From assembly GCA_963082975.1 (NCBI GenBank), contig OY720350.1:8513488-8577487 (forward strand): a stretch of DNA of 64,000 nucleotides, read 5' to 3'. This stretch comes from Labia minor. Lineage: Eukaryota; Arthropoda; Insecta; Dermaptera; Spongiphoridae. Shown piece by piece: positions 43,648-54,636 of this stretch (the first letter of the stretch is position 1; the number at the start of each line of letters is the position of its first letter). Below the pieces are notes generated by a model. That model made no database searches. It was not told where the DNA came from and saw nothing but the letters and a program-made list of their open reading frames with translations. The position numbers and the translations under genes are program-made.

Positions 43648-44250
43648 ACTATCTCGTAAGAGATAGTATTGCGTTCACGAAAATTTTCGATGTTGAGATT
43701 TTGATTTTTTTATACATTTTGAAGGTTCCTGAATCATTTTCACTAAGGTTGAGAAAAATGTCTGTGTGTGTGTATATATGTGTGTGTGTATGTATGTATG
43801 TAGATTACGCAAAAACGGTTTGAGCTAGAATGATGAAATTTGGTACATGGACATTATTCAAAATTCATAGTTTTCTATCAACTTTTGAGAAATGTATCTC
43901 AACCGGAAGAGGGTCATTACTTACAACGATTTTTTTTTTTTCCTCTAAAGTGACCATAAAAATAAAGATATATGTTTGATAATTTTTCACATAATTAATA
44001 ATTGTATAAAACTGCTATATATAGAATTTCAGCTTGATTGAATCGCTGAAATTACCAGAATTAATTTTTTAACACTGCAAATCTCAAGCGCCAACACGTG
44101 ACGTGGTGCCATCAACAAAAAGCCAAACATGCGCTGGTTTAATATTTATTATTTATAATTTATAATTAATTAAATTTAATTTAAATATAATATATTATGT
44201 TATTTAATCCTATTCAAATTGCGAGATAGTCGAGTGGAGACACTCCAGCT
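43648..44250 (+). mobile_element. Helentron-like repeat, copy 6 (full-length reference, 603 bp)
   Basis: Most complete single copy. 5' ACTATCTCGTAAGAGATAGT; TG/TATG microsatellite at about 43762-43802; core with AAACGGTTTGAGCTAGAATG and GAAGAGGGTCATTAC; then 3' GCGAGATAGT (44221-44230), hairpin GAGTG-GAGA-CACTC (44232-44245) and terminal CAGCT. No coding capacity. Confidence 0.75.
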
Positions 44251-44487
44251 AATTTTTTTATTTATTTATTTAGAAAATTCTAATTAACACAGTTTATACG
44301 TTTATAATTTGTAGTTATTATTAAATTATCAATACATAGAAATTGAAATCTATTTTGGAAAGGTCGATCAAAATCTTGTTTAGATATTTTTCTTTAAAAA
44401 TTAGAAAAACAAAAATTAATAAACAAAAAAAATAAAATAAATATTTAAATTCTGATAAAAATATATTTCCAAAAAATATATAAAAAA

Positions 44488-44768
44488 AGGTGACCAACCG
44501 TCCTTTTGGAAGCTCTGTCCTTCTTTTGTAAGTGGCTTCCTAACTGTCCTTCTTTTTGATATGTCCCGTTTTTTGAAATATTTAGGACATTTCGTACTTT
44601 TTTCAAAATTTTTTCAATTTGCTTCTAAAAAAAAAAATGCCAAACGTTTTCTTGACTAAGCTTTTGAACATTTCCGAATTTTTTCAAAAATTTTTTTCAA
44701 TTTGGTTCTAAAAAAAAATCAAAATGTAAAATGTCCTGATTTGGTGTTTTCAAAAAATGGTCACCTTA
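44488..44768. mobile_element. TAGGGTGACCA-family MITE
   Basis: AGGTGACCAACCGTCC on the left and AAGGTGACCATTTTTTG inverted on the right. The interior matches 29010-29296 (AGCTCTGTCCTTCTTTTGTA, GACTAAGCTTTTGAACATTT). Confidence 0.65.
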
Positions 44769-46030
44769 ATATATGTGTATTTTTCAAAATGAGAAGAAAT
44801 TATTAACCATTATTCCTTTTTTTCCATCTCAGTATAAATAAATAAATAAATATTGATACAAATATACGTATGACATTTATAATTGGTTTTGTATCTAACT
44901 TTTATCGAATAATGCCTTTTATATGTTAATCGAGGTTTCTAAAAAAATGTTTCAATCTCAATCTGGTTATTCAATTACAAAGTAAATGTATTTAAACTTT
45001 AATGACCTTAAAAATCCAGTCAATTTCATTTTATTTATTCAATAGGGTAATATAAAATCTTCAGAAAAAAAAAATTAATTGAATTCTTAAGTAACTATAA
45101 TGAAATAAGCTAAACAAGGTTACTCAAACAGAAATTAAAATAAAATATACAGTACTTTTTATTTAATTACCAGCTGCTCAGACAGTATTTGGGATTCTTC
45201 GCATCTAAATACCCTCAAATTAATGGGTATTATTTGATTGAAAGTCTGTATACGTAATACGTTTTCATTTATTTTATTTATAAACTAAAACCAACCTTTT
45301 TATCTTATTTGCTCGCCCCACAACCATACAAAATTTAAATAAATTCAACTTATTACAAATTATGTATTTATTTTGTTAATTTAAATACGATTTAATTTAA
45401 ACTTGTGAGAAATAATAATTGGTATACAGAAATATTGAATGTTCTTAGCGAACGAAGAAATATTCAAATAAAATAAGCATAATTTTTTAAAAAAAATATT
45501 TATTTAAGATAAATATGATCTAAAGATTTTATTAAATTAATCAAAATGAGAACTTATAGAATAAATTATTTAATTGAAATATTATTTGAATATTAGAAAT
45601 TCAAATAAAAATTTAAATATTATAATCATTGTTTGTATGGAAATTACTAAAATTATTAATTTTATATTCATTGTCCGAAATGAATCGACTTCTTCACTGA
45701 GTCACAAGAGGCTTTGAATTAACATCATGTAGTATTATATAAATTTTTAAAAATTAATTTCTCCAATAATTGAATAGACATTGATATAATATATAACCGA
45801 TGCTCGAATAGAGGTATATAAGAATATTATAATTTAATATCATAGTAATCGGTTCAGCCAATTTTGAGTCTATAACGGGACAATTTTCCGGACAGGCATA
45901 CACACAGTCAGATAGACTAATATAAAAAAATTTAGTCACTTTTGGATTAGAAATGTCATTAAATGTGAATATATGCAAAAAATTATTAATTCTGGGCAAA
46001 GTGCAGACCAAAACCTATTTATATATATAT
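44769..46030. other. AT-rich spacer with minor repeat
   Basis: No gene seen. 45660-46010 contains GTCCGAAATGAATCGA, ATCGGTTCAGCCAATTTTGA and GGCATACACACAGTCAGATA, text of a kind common in dispersed insect repeats. The 85-codon minus-strand ORF there is not convincing. Confidence 0.35.
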
Positions 46031-46240
46031 GTCTAAAAAGTTGGGTGCAAGGTATGATAAAAACATTAAAAAGAGAATGTTAATTGTAAATACCTTTATT
46101 AACCTTCAAAATACTCTCCACTAGCAACAACACACTTCTGACAACGTTCGTATAACGCTTGAAAACTGTTGGATAAGTCTTGATGTAGAATCGTTCTCAG
46201 AATAGCCGTCACAACGTTCAGGCCGGCAATCCACAAGCAG
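46031..46240. mobile_element. Truncated mariner arm
   Basis: Matches one arm of the 40807-41372 palindrome (GAGAATGTTAATTGTAAATA, CAACGTTCGTATAACGCTTG, GGCCGGCAATCCACAAGCAG) but ends abruptly at about 46240. No second arm is present. Confidence 0.75.
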
Positions 46241-46700
46241 AATCAAAACTAATCTCACCTTCCTCTGAACTCTATACTATCAATGTCATCTAAGTGGTCG
46301 ACTCTTTAAAATTTGCAATTTCTAAATAATATAAAATTTGATATATCAATAACATTAAAATAAACGAGTGTAATATATTCAATATAGTTATTAAATTATT
46401 AATTGCTATGATACTTAATATAATTTTATTAATTTCTGTAAATATCACTTTAAATAAATATTAATGTTCTTGAACATTTCAATAAATGTTAATTTTATTA
46501 TAATTTAATATTTTATTTTAATCTTAATGAATGAATTTACCTTTTTCCTAATCAACCTTCGATGGATTTATCCTATTATTTTCTATTAATATAAACAGTG
46601 TTGCTACCAATTAAACTAAAGATCAATTTTATTATTTTCAAATCGATTTTTTTTAATAACTTAAACCATAATAATATACGACAATATATATATATATATA

Positions 46701-46831
46701 CAGGGTGTCCCAAAATGAAAGAGCAGATTTCAATTTCGTATTACAGACAAATCTGCTCTTTCATTTCTTAATACGAATACGAAATTGAAATCTGCTCTTT
46801 CATTTTGGGACATTCTTTTTGGGACACCCTG
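46701..46831. mobile_element. 131-bp palindromic Tc1/mariner-type MITE
   Basis: CAGGGTGTCCCAAAATGAAA on the left and CAGGGTGTCCCAAAAAGAAT inverted on the right, flanked by TA. The arms contain GAGCAGATTTCAATTTCGTA. CAGGGTGTCCCAAAA is a common Tc1/mariner terminal sequence in arthropods. No ORF. Confidence 0.75.
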
Positions 46832-47834
46832 TCTATAAATATTAAATTTACTTCTGGTCTAGATTCTATTTAATGAACTTATTATTAAATTAATAACACT
46901 AAAATATTTTGTTTTATTTTCAAATAAAATAAATTTTCAAAAATCTCCAAATTAACGAAAATTTGGTGGAACACCTCTAATTATAAAAAAAGATATTTCG
47001 TTATTCTTTAATAATATATTATGATTATTATTTTTCAAACATTATCATGTAAATATTTTAATTGAAAATTTGGATCTTAATCGCAGCTTTTAATAAAAAA
47101 ATTATTTTAAAAATCACTCAACGAATATAATGAAAATGTTTTTTAAGTTTTTTTTTTTTTATTTATTCTCGTAAAGTTATTTCCAAGAAGTTTAAATCTT
47201 GTAGTTAAAAATATATTATAGAAGAAAAAAATTACTAGTTAACGTCAAGATTAAAATTATATATTCATCATTCATCTGAAGAGACAAAGAAATAAAAAAA
47301 AATAATAGTTAGATATCTTTTACATCTACCATTATTATAATATTTATATAATAATAAAAATAGACATATGTTAATTAATTAATGATTAAAAATTAATTTA
47401 AAGATATTTTCAGTACTTTTAGTAAGTAAGATAGTTTTTTATTAAATTTGAATTCTTGGAATAATTATAAATTTAGATTTTATGTAATAAGTACACATCC
47501 ATATATATATTTTTATATTCATATTTTAATGAATAAAATTTATGAGTAAAATTTAGAAATTTATTTTTATAAATTTTTTTTTTTCTCTCCCTTCAAGTAA
47601 TCCTATCCTGAACCAGTCTCACGTGAATATAATTTACTTCTGTATATTTTGAAATGTTTTATTATTGCCCTATTTGAGGGCAGATGTAAAATTGTTTTGG
47701 AAAATAAAAAAAAAAAAAATTTATAAATTTTAAATTTGATTTACAATGAATGATTAAAAAAAAGAAATTTTACAAATTGTCTAAAGGAAATCAAGTTCAC
47801 TTTATTTTCTAAAAATTTTTCGCGAATGGTTGCA

Positions 47835-48125
47835 TGGACGATGAAAGAAGGGGAAAGTCAATGGCCTTGAAGGTCGTCCCTAAATTGCACCCCTCGTCGT
47901 GGTCGTCGTCCACTGTTATTGGTGGGTGGATTGGGAGTTGCTAGCCAACTGAGTGAACGTTCATGTCTGGTACCCGCAGCTCTATTTCAGGCCTCCACTT
48001 TCGTCTTAGAATAAAACAGCCACCAGTAAACCTATTCATTGCAATTGACGAAGCGCGTCAGAAAACATCACCCCCCCTCCTCCTCCTCCTCCTCCTCCTT
48101 TCCATCTATTGACCAGAGCTAGGTT
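47835..48125. promoter_or_regulatory. GC-rich island, possible promoter
   Basis: An abrupt GC- and CpG-richer stretch in AT-rich DNA (CTCGTCGTGGTCGTCGTCC, GACGAAGCGCGTCAG) ending in a (CTC)n run at about 48078-48098. No ORF runs through it. Such islands often mark promoters in AT-rich insect genomes. Position upstream of the coiled-coil gene makes it a candidate start site, but it could equally be repeat-derived. Confidence 0.25.
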
Positions 48126-48169
48126 CATTTCTCGAAAAATGACTACTGATGATTGAAATAAAATAAATG

Positions 48170-48760
48170 AGCTGGAGTGTCTCCACTTGACTATCTCGCA
48201 ATTTGAATTGGATTAAATAACATGATATACTATATTTAAATTAAATTTAATTAATTATAAATTATAAATTATAATTGTTTGGTTCTTTGTTGATGGAACC
48301 ACGTCACGTGATGGCGCGTGAGATTTGCAGTGTTAAAAAATTAATTATGATTTTTTCAGTGATTCAATCAAGCTGAAATTCTATATATAGCAGTTTTATA
48401 CAATTTTTAATCATGTGAAAAACTATCAAACATACATATTTAATTTTACGGTCACTTTAGAGGAAAAAAAATCAAAACGTGATAGGTAATTACCCTCTTC
48501 TGGTTGAGCTTCATAGAAAACTACAAATTTTGAACAATACCCGTATACCAAATTTCATGATTCTAGCTAGCACAAACCGTTTTTGCGTAATCTTGTCTAC
48601 ATACATACATACATACATACACACACAGAGAGAGTATGACAGACAGACATTTTTCTCAACCTTAGTGAAAATGATTCAGGAACCTTCAAAACGTATAAAA
48701 ACATCAAAATCTCGACATCCAAAATTTTCGTGATCACAATGCTATCTCAGGCGAGATAGT
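48170..48760 (-). mobile_element. Helentron-like repeat, copy 7
   Basis: Inverse orientation with both ends: AGCTGGAGTGTCTCCACTTG at one side and GCGAGATAGT (48751-48760) at the other. The microsatellite is ACATACATACATACATACAC followed by ACACACAGAGAG. A stray GGCGAGATAGT fragment lies at about 48989-48999. Confidence 0.7.
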
Positions 48761-50090
48761 AAAAAATATTATGAATTCAAAAACATTTTCTTTATTTATA
48801 CTATATGTATATAAATGATATTATATGTATTATATTTATATAAATAAATTTATAAAACAAATTATTTTGATTAAAAATAATAATTGCACACACACACACA
48901 CACACAATCACAAATGTAATGTGTTGACCTTATGAAATGTAATTATATATTAATATTATTATTATTATTATTTATTGGCACCAAAATCTGGCGAGATAGT
49001 TTAAAATATCTACTCTATTGGGAGAGGTTCGAAATCCATTACAAGATAATCTTTTTTTTTTACAAATGAAAATTTACATATGTTTATTCTTATATTTATT
49101 TATTTCTCCTTTCATATCTTTTTTTCCTTAATAAAAAAATTAAAATTAGAAATTTCAATAAAAGTGTATGATTATAAATTAACTTCGGACAAAAATATAT
49201 TATATACCTATATATTATTATATTTTAAATTAGTTACAATTAATAATAATAATAATAATAATGGTCTAATCCCCAGAAAAATTTTGGGAGTGGTGAAAAA
49301 AGTTGACTGACGTGGATTTCTGGATGTCAAATGATAATAATAATAAACAAAGACAAAAACTATTAAAGGGGACATTTTTTTCGTCACGTCCTTCTAAAAA
49401 TCTTCCGGGTGAAAAGCAAAACAAACTATTTATCATGGAAGTAGCAGTGTATCCTAGTATTTTGGTTCAGTTCTAATTCTGTATATCATCAATTATCAAT
49501 TTTTATAAAAATAAAAAATTTACTAAATTATAAATAGAAATAAAGTCAAAACTTTAAAAAAAAATATATTTTTTAAACTTAATTAAAATATAATTAAATA
49601 AATATTTCATTATCGTTTTATTTAATTTTATAAATGTATTTTTTTAATTTATTTATTTTAACTTTTAAAAAGATGAACAATTAAAAAACTAAATTGATTA
49701 AAAATAATAGAAAATTTAAAAGTAAATTTATTAAACTTAAAAATATAAACACCTTTTATATAAAAACATTTAATGAAATTTCAAATTGATTCATAAAATA
49801 TCTGTAAGAATTTACGCTTTTTGAACATTTCGGTTATTACGTTCTTCTTCATTTCAACTGTAAATAGTTGAGAATGAAATATTACTAATTAAAAAAAAAA
49901 ACTTGAAACTTCAACGAGTGTCTTTATTTAAAAATTATTCTTATTAATTTTAAATTTTAATATATATATATTTTTAATTAAAAACAAAAAATATTTTAGG
50001 GAATTCTATCAAACCCATAAAATTAATTTAATGAATAAATAAATATTCCCCTAAATGAGTTTCAAAACATTTTAAATTTTAACCTTTTTT
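48761..50090. other. AT-rich spacer
   Basis: Contains (CA)n at 48890-48906 and (TAA)n at about 49241-49262. No gene or named repeat recognised. Confidence 0.4.
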
Positions 50091-50613
50091 ACTATCTCGC
50101 CAGAGATAAGGTTGAGAAAAATGTGTGTGTGTGTGTGTGTAGGTAGACAGGATTATGCAAAAACGGTTTGAGCTAGAATCATGAATTTTAGTATACGGGC
50201 ATTATTCAAAATTCGTAGTTTTCTATTAACTTTTGAGAAATGTAGCTCAACCGGAAGAGGGTCATTACCTACAACGTTTTGATTTTTTTTCCACTAAAGT
50301 GACCGTAAAAATAAAGATATATGTTTGAGAGTTTTTCACTCGATTCAAAATTGTATAAAACTGCTATATATAGAATTTCAGCTTGATTGAATCGCTGAAA
50401 GTACCAAAATTAATTTTTTAGCACTGCAAATATCACGTGCCAGCACGTGACGTGGTGCCATCAACAAAGTACCAAAAACGACTTGGTTTAATAAATATTA
50501 TTTATTAATTTTAATTTATAATTTATAATTAATTAAATTTAATTTAATTATAATATATTATGTTATTTAATCCAATTCAAATTGCGGGATAATCTAGTGG
50601 ACACACTCCAGCT
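50091..50613 (+). mobile_element. Helentron-like repeat, copy 8 (short internal deletion)
   Basis: Begins ACTATCTCGCCAGAGATAAG and jumps directly to GGTTGAGAAAAATG, omitting the segment between the 5' hairpin and microsatellite seen in other copies. Ends GCGGGATAATCTAGTGGACA and CACTCCAGCT, so the 3' motif is mutated. Confidence 0.65.
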
Positions 50614-50769
50614 AATTTTATTTTAAAATAAACTTAATTTATTTCATTTTTTTATTTTTTTGTTTTAAAAATATGTATGTAGAAACAGGAAGAAGTGGTT
50701 CGATTTATGATATTAACGTCAAAACCAAATATATAAATTATTTGAAAATTTTAAATGAATTAGATTCAA

Positions 50770-51036
50770 AAGAGAGTGAGATAGCAAGGGGTGAATATTT
50801 GGCGAAAAAAACGTGTTCTAGGAAATGTTCGATATGATAGAAGCAATTTAGGGCGGTGGATTTTCGACGTCTTCCGAAGCGTTTGGTATCCTAAAAATAA
50901 CTGTGATGATGGGCTGCGCACGCCCAGCTCCGGATAGAAGGCCGAAGACGTCGTCAGCGAAGAGCATCCTGTACTTTTAGGAATAAACGGGACAGAACAA
51001 GAAGACGAATCAGCAATACAACAAGTGCCTGAACAC
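50770..51036 (+). other. Probable 5' non-coding exon or promoter of the coiled-coil gene
   Basis: A non-repetitive, GC- and CpG-richer stretch (TTTTCGACGTCTTCCGAAGC, GGGCTGCGCACGCCCAGC, GAAGACGTCGTCAGCG) ending in a strong donor CAC|GTGAGT at 51037. The only ATG-led frame in its second half (MMGCARPAP...) stops after 24 codons and would be a uORF. The coiled-coil start codon sits 42 bp behind a strong acceptor at 54594, which requires an upstream exon; this is the best candidate. The 5' boundary is unknown. Confidence 0.4.
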
Positions 51037-51351
51037 GTGAGTATTCAAATATCTAATAAATACTAAAAAAGAGTTATTGATTGATATCCTGTGAAATTTT
51101 GTAATTCAGAAAAATTATTTATATTAATAACATAATAAGAGGAGAATTGAATTTTTATGATAATTTTTTTATTTAAACATTAATTTTTTTTTTTCATATA
51201 TTTTTCGATTGAATTTATCAAATTCAAAAACATTAAAACTTTATCTGGAATTTTTTTTTTTGCTTTAGAAAATTCATATATAATATAAATAAATAAATTT
51301 ATCATTATTTCGTTCATAATATATATACAAAAGATGAAAACATAATTTTAT

Positions 51352-51566
51352 CAGTGATTCTCAACCACTGTACCGCGAGATTATGAGGCTCTTAAACATT
51401 TCCAACTTTTTTTCTAAATTTTATCAATTTGGTTCTAAAAAAACCGTTTTTGGACCACTTTTTTCAATATGGTAAAATTTTACACTTATCCTTTTCTTTG
51501 TGTGCCGTCAAATTTTTAAACCTTTAAAAGTGTGCCGCGGTAAAAAAAAAAGGTTGAGAATCACTG
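51352..51566. mobile_element. hAT-type MITE, CAGTGATT ends
   Basis: CAGTGATTCTCAACCACTG on the left and CAGTGATTCTCAACCTTTT inverted on the right, with GTGCCGCGG near one end. Same family as 19301-19541 in the opposite orientation. No matching flanking 8-mers. Confidence 0.7.
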
Positions 51567-51889
51567 GTCTAGATAATTTTGAAAGAATCGATTTTTAACT
51601 AATATTTTTTTTTACATATTTATTTAGCCAAAAGAGTATTATTATCAATAATTATCTTGTCTTAAATCTTATCTTAAATCAAACAATATCTTAGAAGAAT
51701 AAACTTATAAACTTTGATCTCATTGGACAAATATCATTATATTAAAATTGATAATAATTTAGATTTCTATATATTGTGGTTAATATAAAAATAAATTTTT
51801 ATTTAAGATTTTAATTTAAAAAAAAAACACAATATAAATGTATCAACAGATGTTCAAATTTCTCCTAAATTCACTTGAATTAAATAAAT

Positions 51890-52046
51890 CAGAGTTTCTC
51901 AAAGTTGGTACCACAGAGAGTTACTTCAAAAAGTTCAGATACCATTAAAATGATTTATTTGCTAAAAGTAACTGTGCTTAAGGTACCACCGTCAGGTTAT
52001 AAGATACCACAAGTGGTATACTTGTAATACAGTTTGAGAACCTCTG
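51890..52046. mobile_element. hAT-type MITE, CAGAG ends
   Basis: CAGAGTTTCTCAAAG and, inverted, CAGAGGTTCTCAAACTG. The flanks AAATAAAT and AAATAAAA match at 7 of 8. The interior repeats GGTACCAC motifs. Confidence 0.7.
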
Positions 52047-53546
52047 AAATAAAACATTCTTTCTGCTTCCCCCTCCTTGCTTGTTTTAATAGTATTTTAT
52101 AGTACTTACAACATTCATTATCATTGGATTTGTTTTATAGTCAAATTAAATAAAGGATCTTTATTTTAAAATAATTAAAATTTTGAAGAATTGATAGACA
52201 AATTCATAATTGACATCATTTTCAATCTCATTCTAAATGATTAGAATTAAAAATTTTCAAAAAAATTTTTTTATGGTAGAATTAATTAAGAATGAAGATC
52301 GTTATTGGAAGTAATAAATAAAAAAATTTTAATTAGATATATTTAGGGACAATAAAATGCAAGCGACCATTTAAAAGATCTAGTAAAATTTTAAAAATCA
52401 TATAAAAGTATTATAATTATTATTACAAAAATTAAAAACAAATAACTAAAATTGAAGATAAATTAATTGATTTATAAATGACTTATACCATGATCATAAA
52501 AATAAATATTTTAACAAAAATAGTAATTTATATTTTAAATATATATTCTTATTGTAGAATATTAATTATTACAATTTTAAACATTATTTCATATTTATTT
52601 TCAAAAAAAGATGATTCACCCTTAACAACTAAAAAATATATATAGATTTAAGCAAGCATTTGTATGTGAATATCGTGACTAATTTCAAATTACCGATTAG
52701 TAGTGCTGAAAGAACAAAAAGAAAAGTAAATAGGTGCCAAAATTTAAATAATAAAAATAAAAATAATTAATTCTAGAATTATTTCTATGAAAACATTTTT
52801 TTTTTGTTGGTTTCTATTTAATCAATCGAATTTTAATTTATTCTTTTTCTTAATTTATCCCCCCACCCCCACCCCCAATTACTTAGTATTTTGTTAATTT
52901 TAAACATTTAATACAAAAATTTAAAAAACTTTCAATTGATGTCACTAAAATTCACCAAAATTTTATTTTTATATAAATTTATGAATATTGATTAATATAT
53001 AATTGTGTTAGTTCTATTAATTATTATGAATAATTCATCAATTAATACAAAATATTTTTTTTATAGAGACAAAGAGAACTTTTTGTCTGGTATTTTAGTC
53101 TATCTTATTTTCAACGCATTATTTTCATTGCTTCATCACAAAGATCTTTCCAAAAATATCCTTTAAATGTTTTCCCGCATATACAATATTCAGATAATTT
53201 TTATTTTAAGCGTAAATAATTATTAAACCAATGTTTGAACAAATATAAAATAAAAAGACTATTGCAACCTGTTGTGCAAGACAATGATGAGTGACGTCTG
53301 TCCGTTGACGACAGTTGTGGTATGATCATTAATGAAAAACTTTATTTATTGTCAATCGAAGGATTGAAGGATAATATTGAAATTTTTTGTTTTAATAGAA
53401 ACGAATATTTATTTGTTGTAAAATATATTTAAAGAAATTCAATTAATTTTCATATCAACCATATTTGATCTATATTAATGAATAATTTAAACATTTCAAA
53501 TGAAAAGTAAGAACATGATGGACTGATAATATAATTACAATGTTAT
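52047..53546. other. AT-rich spacer
   Basis: No supported feature except a C-rich run at about 52859-52877. Presumed intron of the coiled-coil gene if the 5' exon near 51.0 kb is real. Confidence 0.4.
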
Positions 53547-54115
53547 ATAAGTGAAAATTTAGGAATAGATCAAAGAATATGGTTGTTCTGAGTTCAGTAG
53601 CGTTATAGAGATAGGTAGTTAGAAAGTATATTAGTTTTCAAATTTCTAGTTAATTTATGAATAATATTTTTTTAAATTTATTTAATATATTTATTATTCT
53701 TCAAGATGATACAATTATATAAAAATTATGTATATAAATATGTATTCTGTTTATTGATTTAAAAAAAAATTGTTGAGAGAGAGTGAAATAGATTTAGGGA
53801 TTAAAAGATTTTTGTTTTACAAATTTGTATGATAAATATATTTTATATTAAATATATTTTCAATTTTTTTTATAATTCTTAATACTATATAAACAAGTAA
53901 TAAAATTTTAAAAGAAAATAATATTGTGTTATGGTAAGGTGACCAAATCAGGACATTTTACCTTTGAACCAAATTGAAAAAAATTTTGAAAAAAGTAAAA
54001 AATGTTTTTTTTTTTTAGTTTTTTAGAGACAAATTGATAAAAGTACGAATTGTCCTAAAGTTAGGAGGACACTTACAAAAGGAGGACAGAGCTTACAAAT
54101 GGAGGACTGTCTTCC
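53547..54115 (-). repeat. Inverted copy of the 29.0-29.7 kb segment
   Basis: The reverse complement matches 29020-29680, including the MITE part (TAAGGTGACCAAATCAGGAC at 53934) and the adjacent 385 bp (AGAGATAGGTAGTTAGAAAG). See the 29010-29882 entry. Confidence 0.65.
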
Positions 54116-54636
54116 CCACCTGAGTTATGGAAATACAAATTTTGTGCTCCTAGATTTTTTTGACATTTTTTTGAATTGATTGGGTTTCTTGAATTAAATT
54201 TAGTAATAAATAATAATAATAATAATAATAATAATTAAATAATAAGCAGATATTTAATGCAATTTAAAACCATTTAAAATTTTTTTATATTTCTGAACAA
54301 ATTTAGAATAAGTTTGTTTTGAAATATTATTTCTCTTATTTATTTATATCAATGAAGTTTAAAAAATCAAAGCGATTTCTCAAAATAGCCAATAAAGGAA
54401 GTAGATGATTTTTTTTAATCTTTCGAGAGAGAGAAGGGAGTTGTGGGTTTATTCTTAGATTGCCGCCCAATTAGCTTGCTTTAATAAACCATCAACAAAT
54501 ATAGAGATATTTTTAGTTTCAATTCTGTGTATGTTGAATGTCATCTACTTATAATACAATTAATCTACTTTTCCACTTTTCAATCTGTTCTCAGATTTTT
54601 CATCTTTTCATCTGATAAGAAAGGCATTTATTCCAA

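Noticed and set aside
45754..46011. 85-codon minus-strand ORF
   Set aside because: AT-rich, no domain, and overlaps repeat-like sequence; no splice or start evidence.
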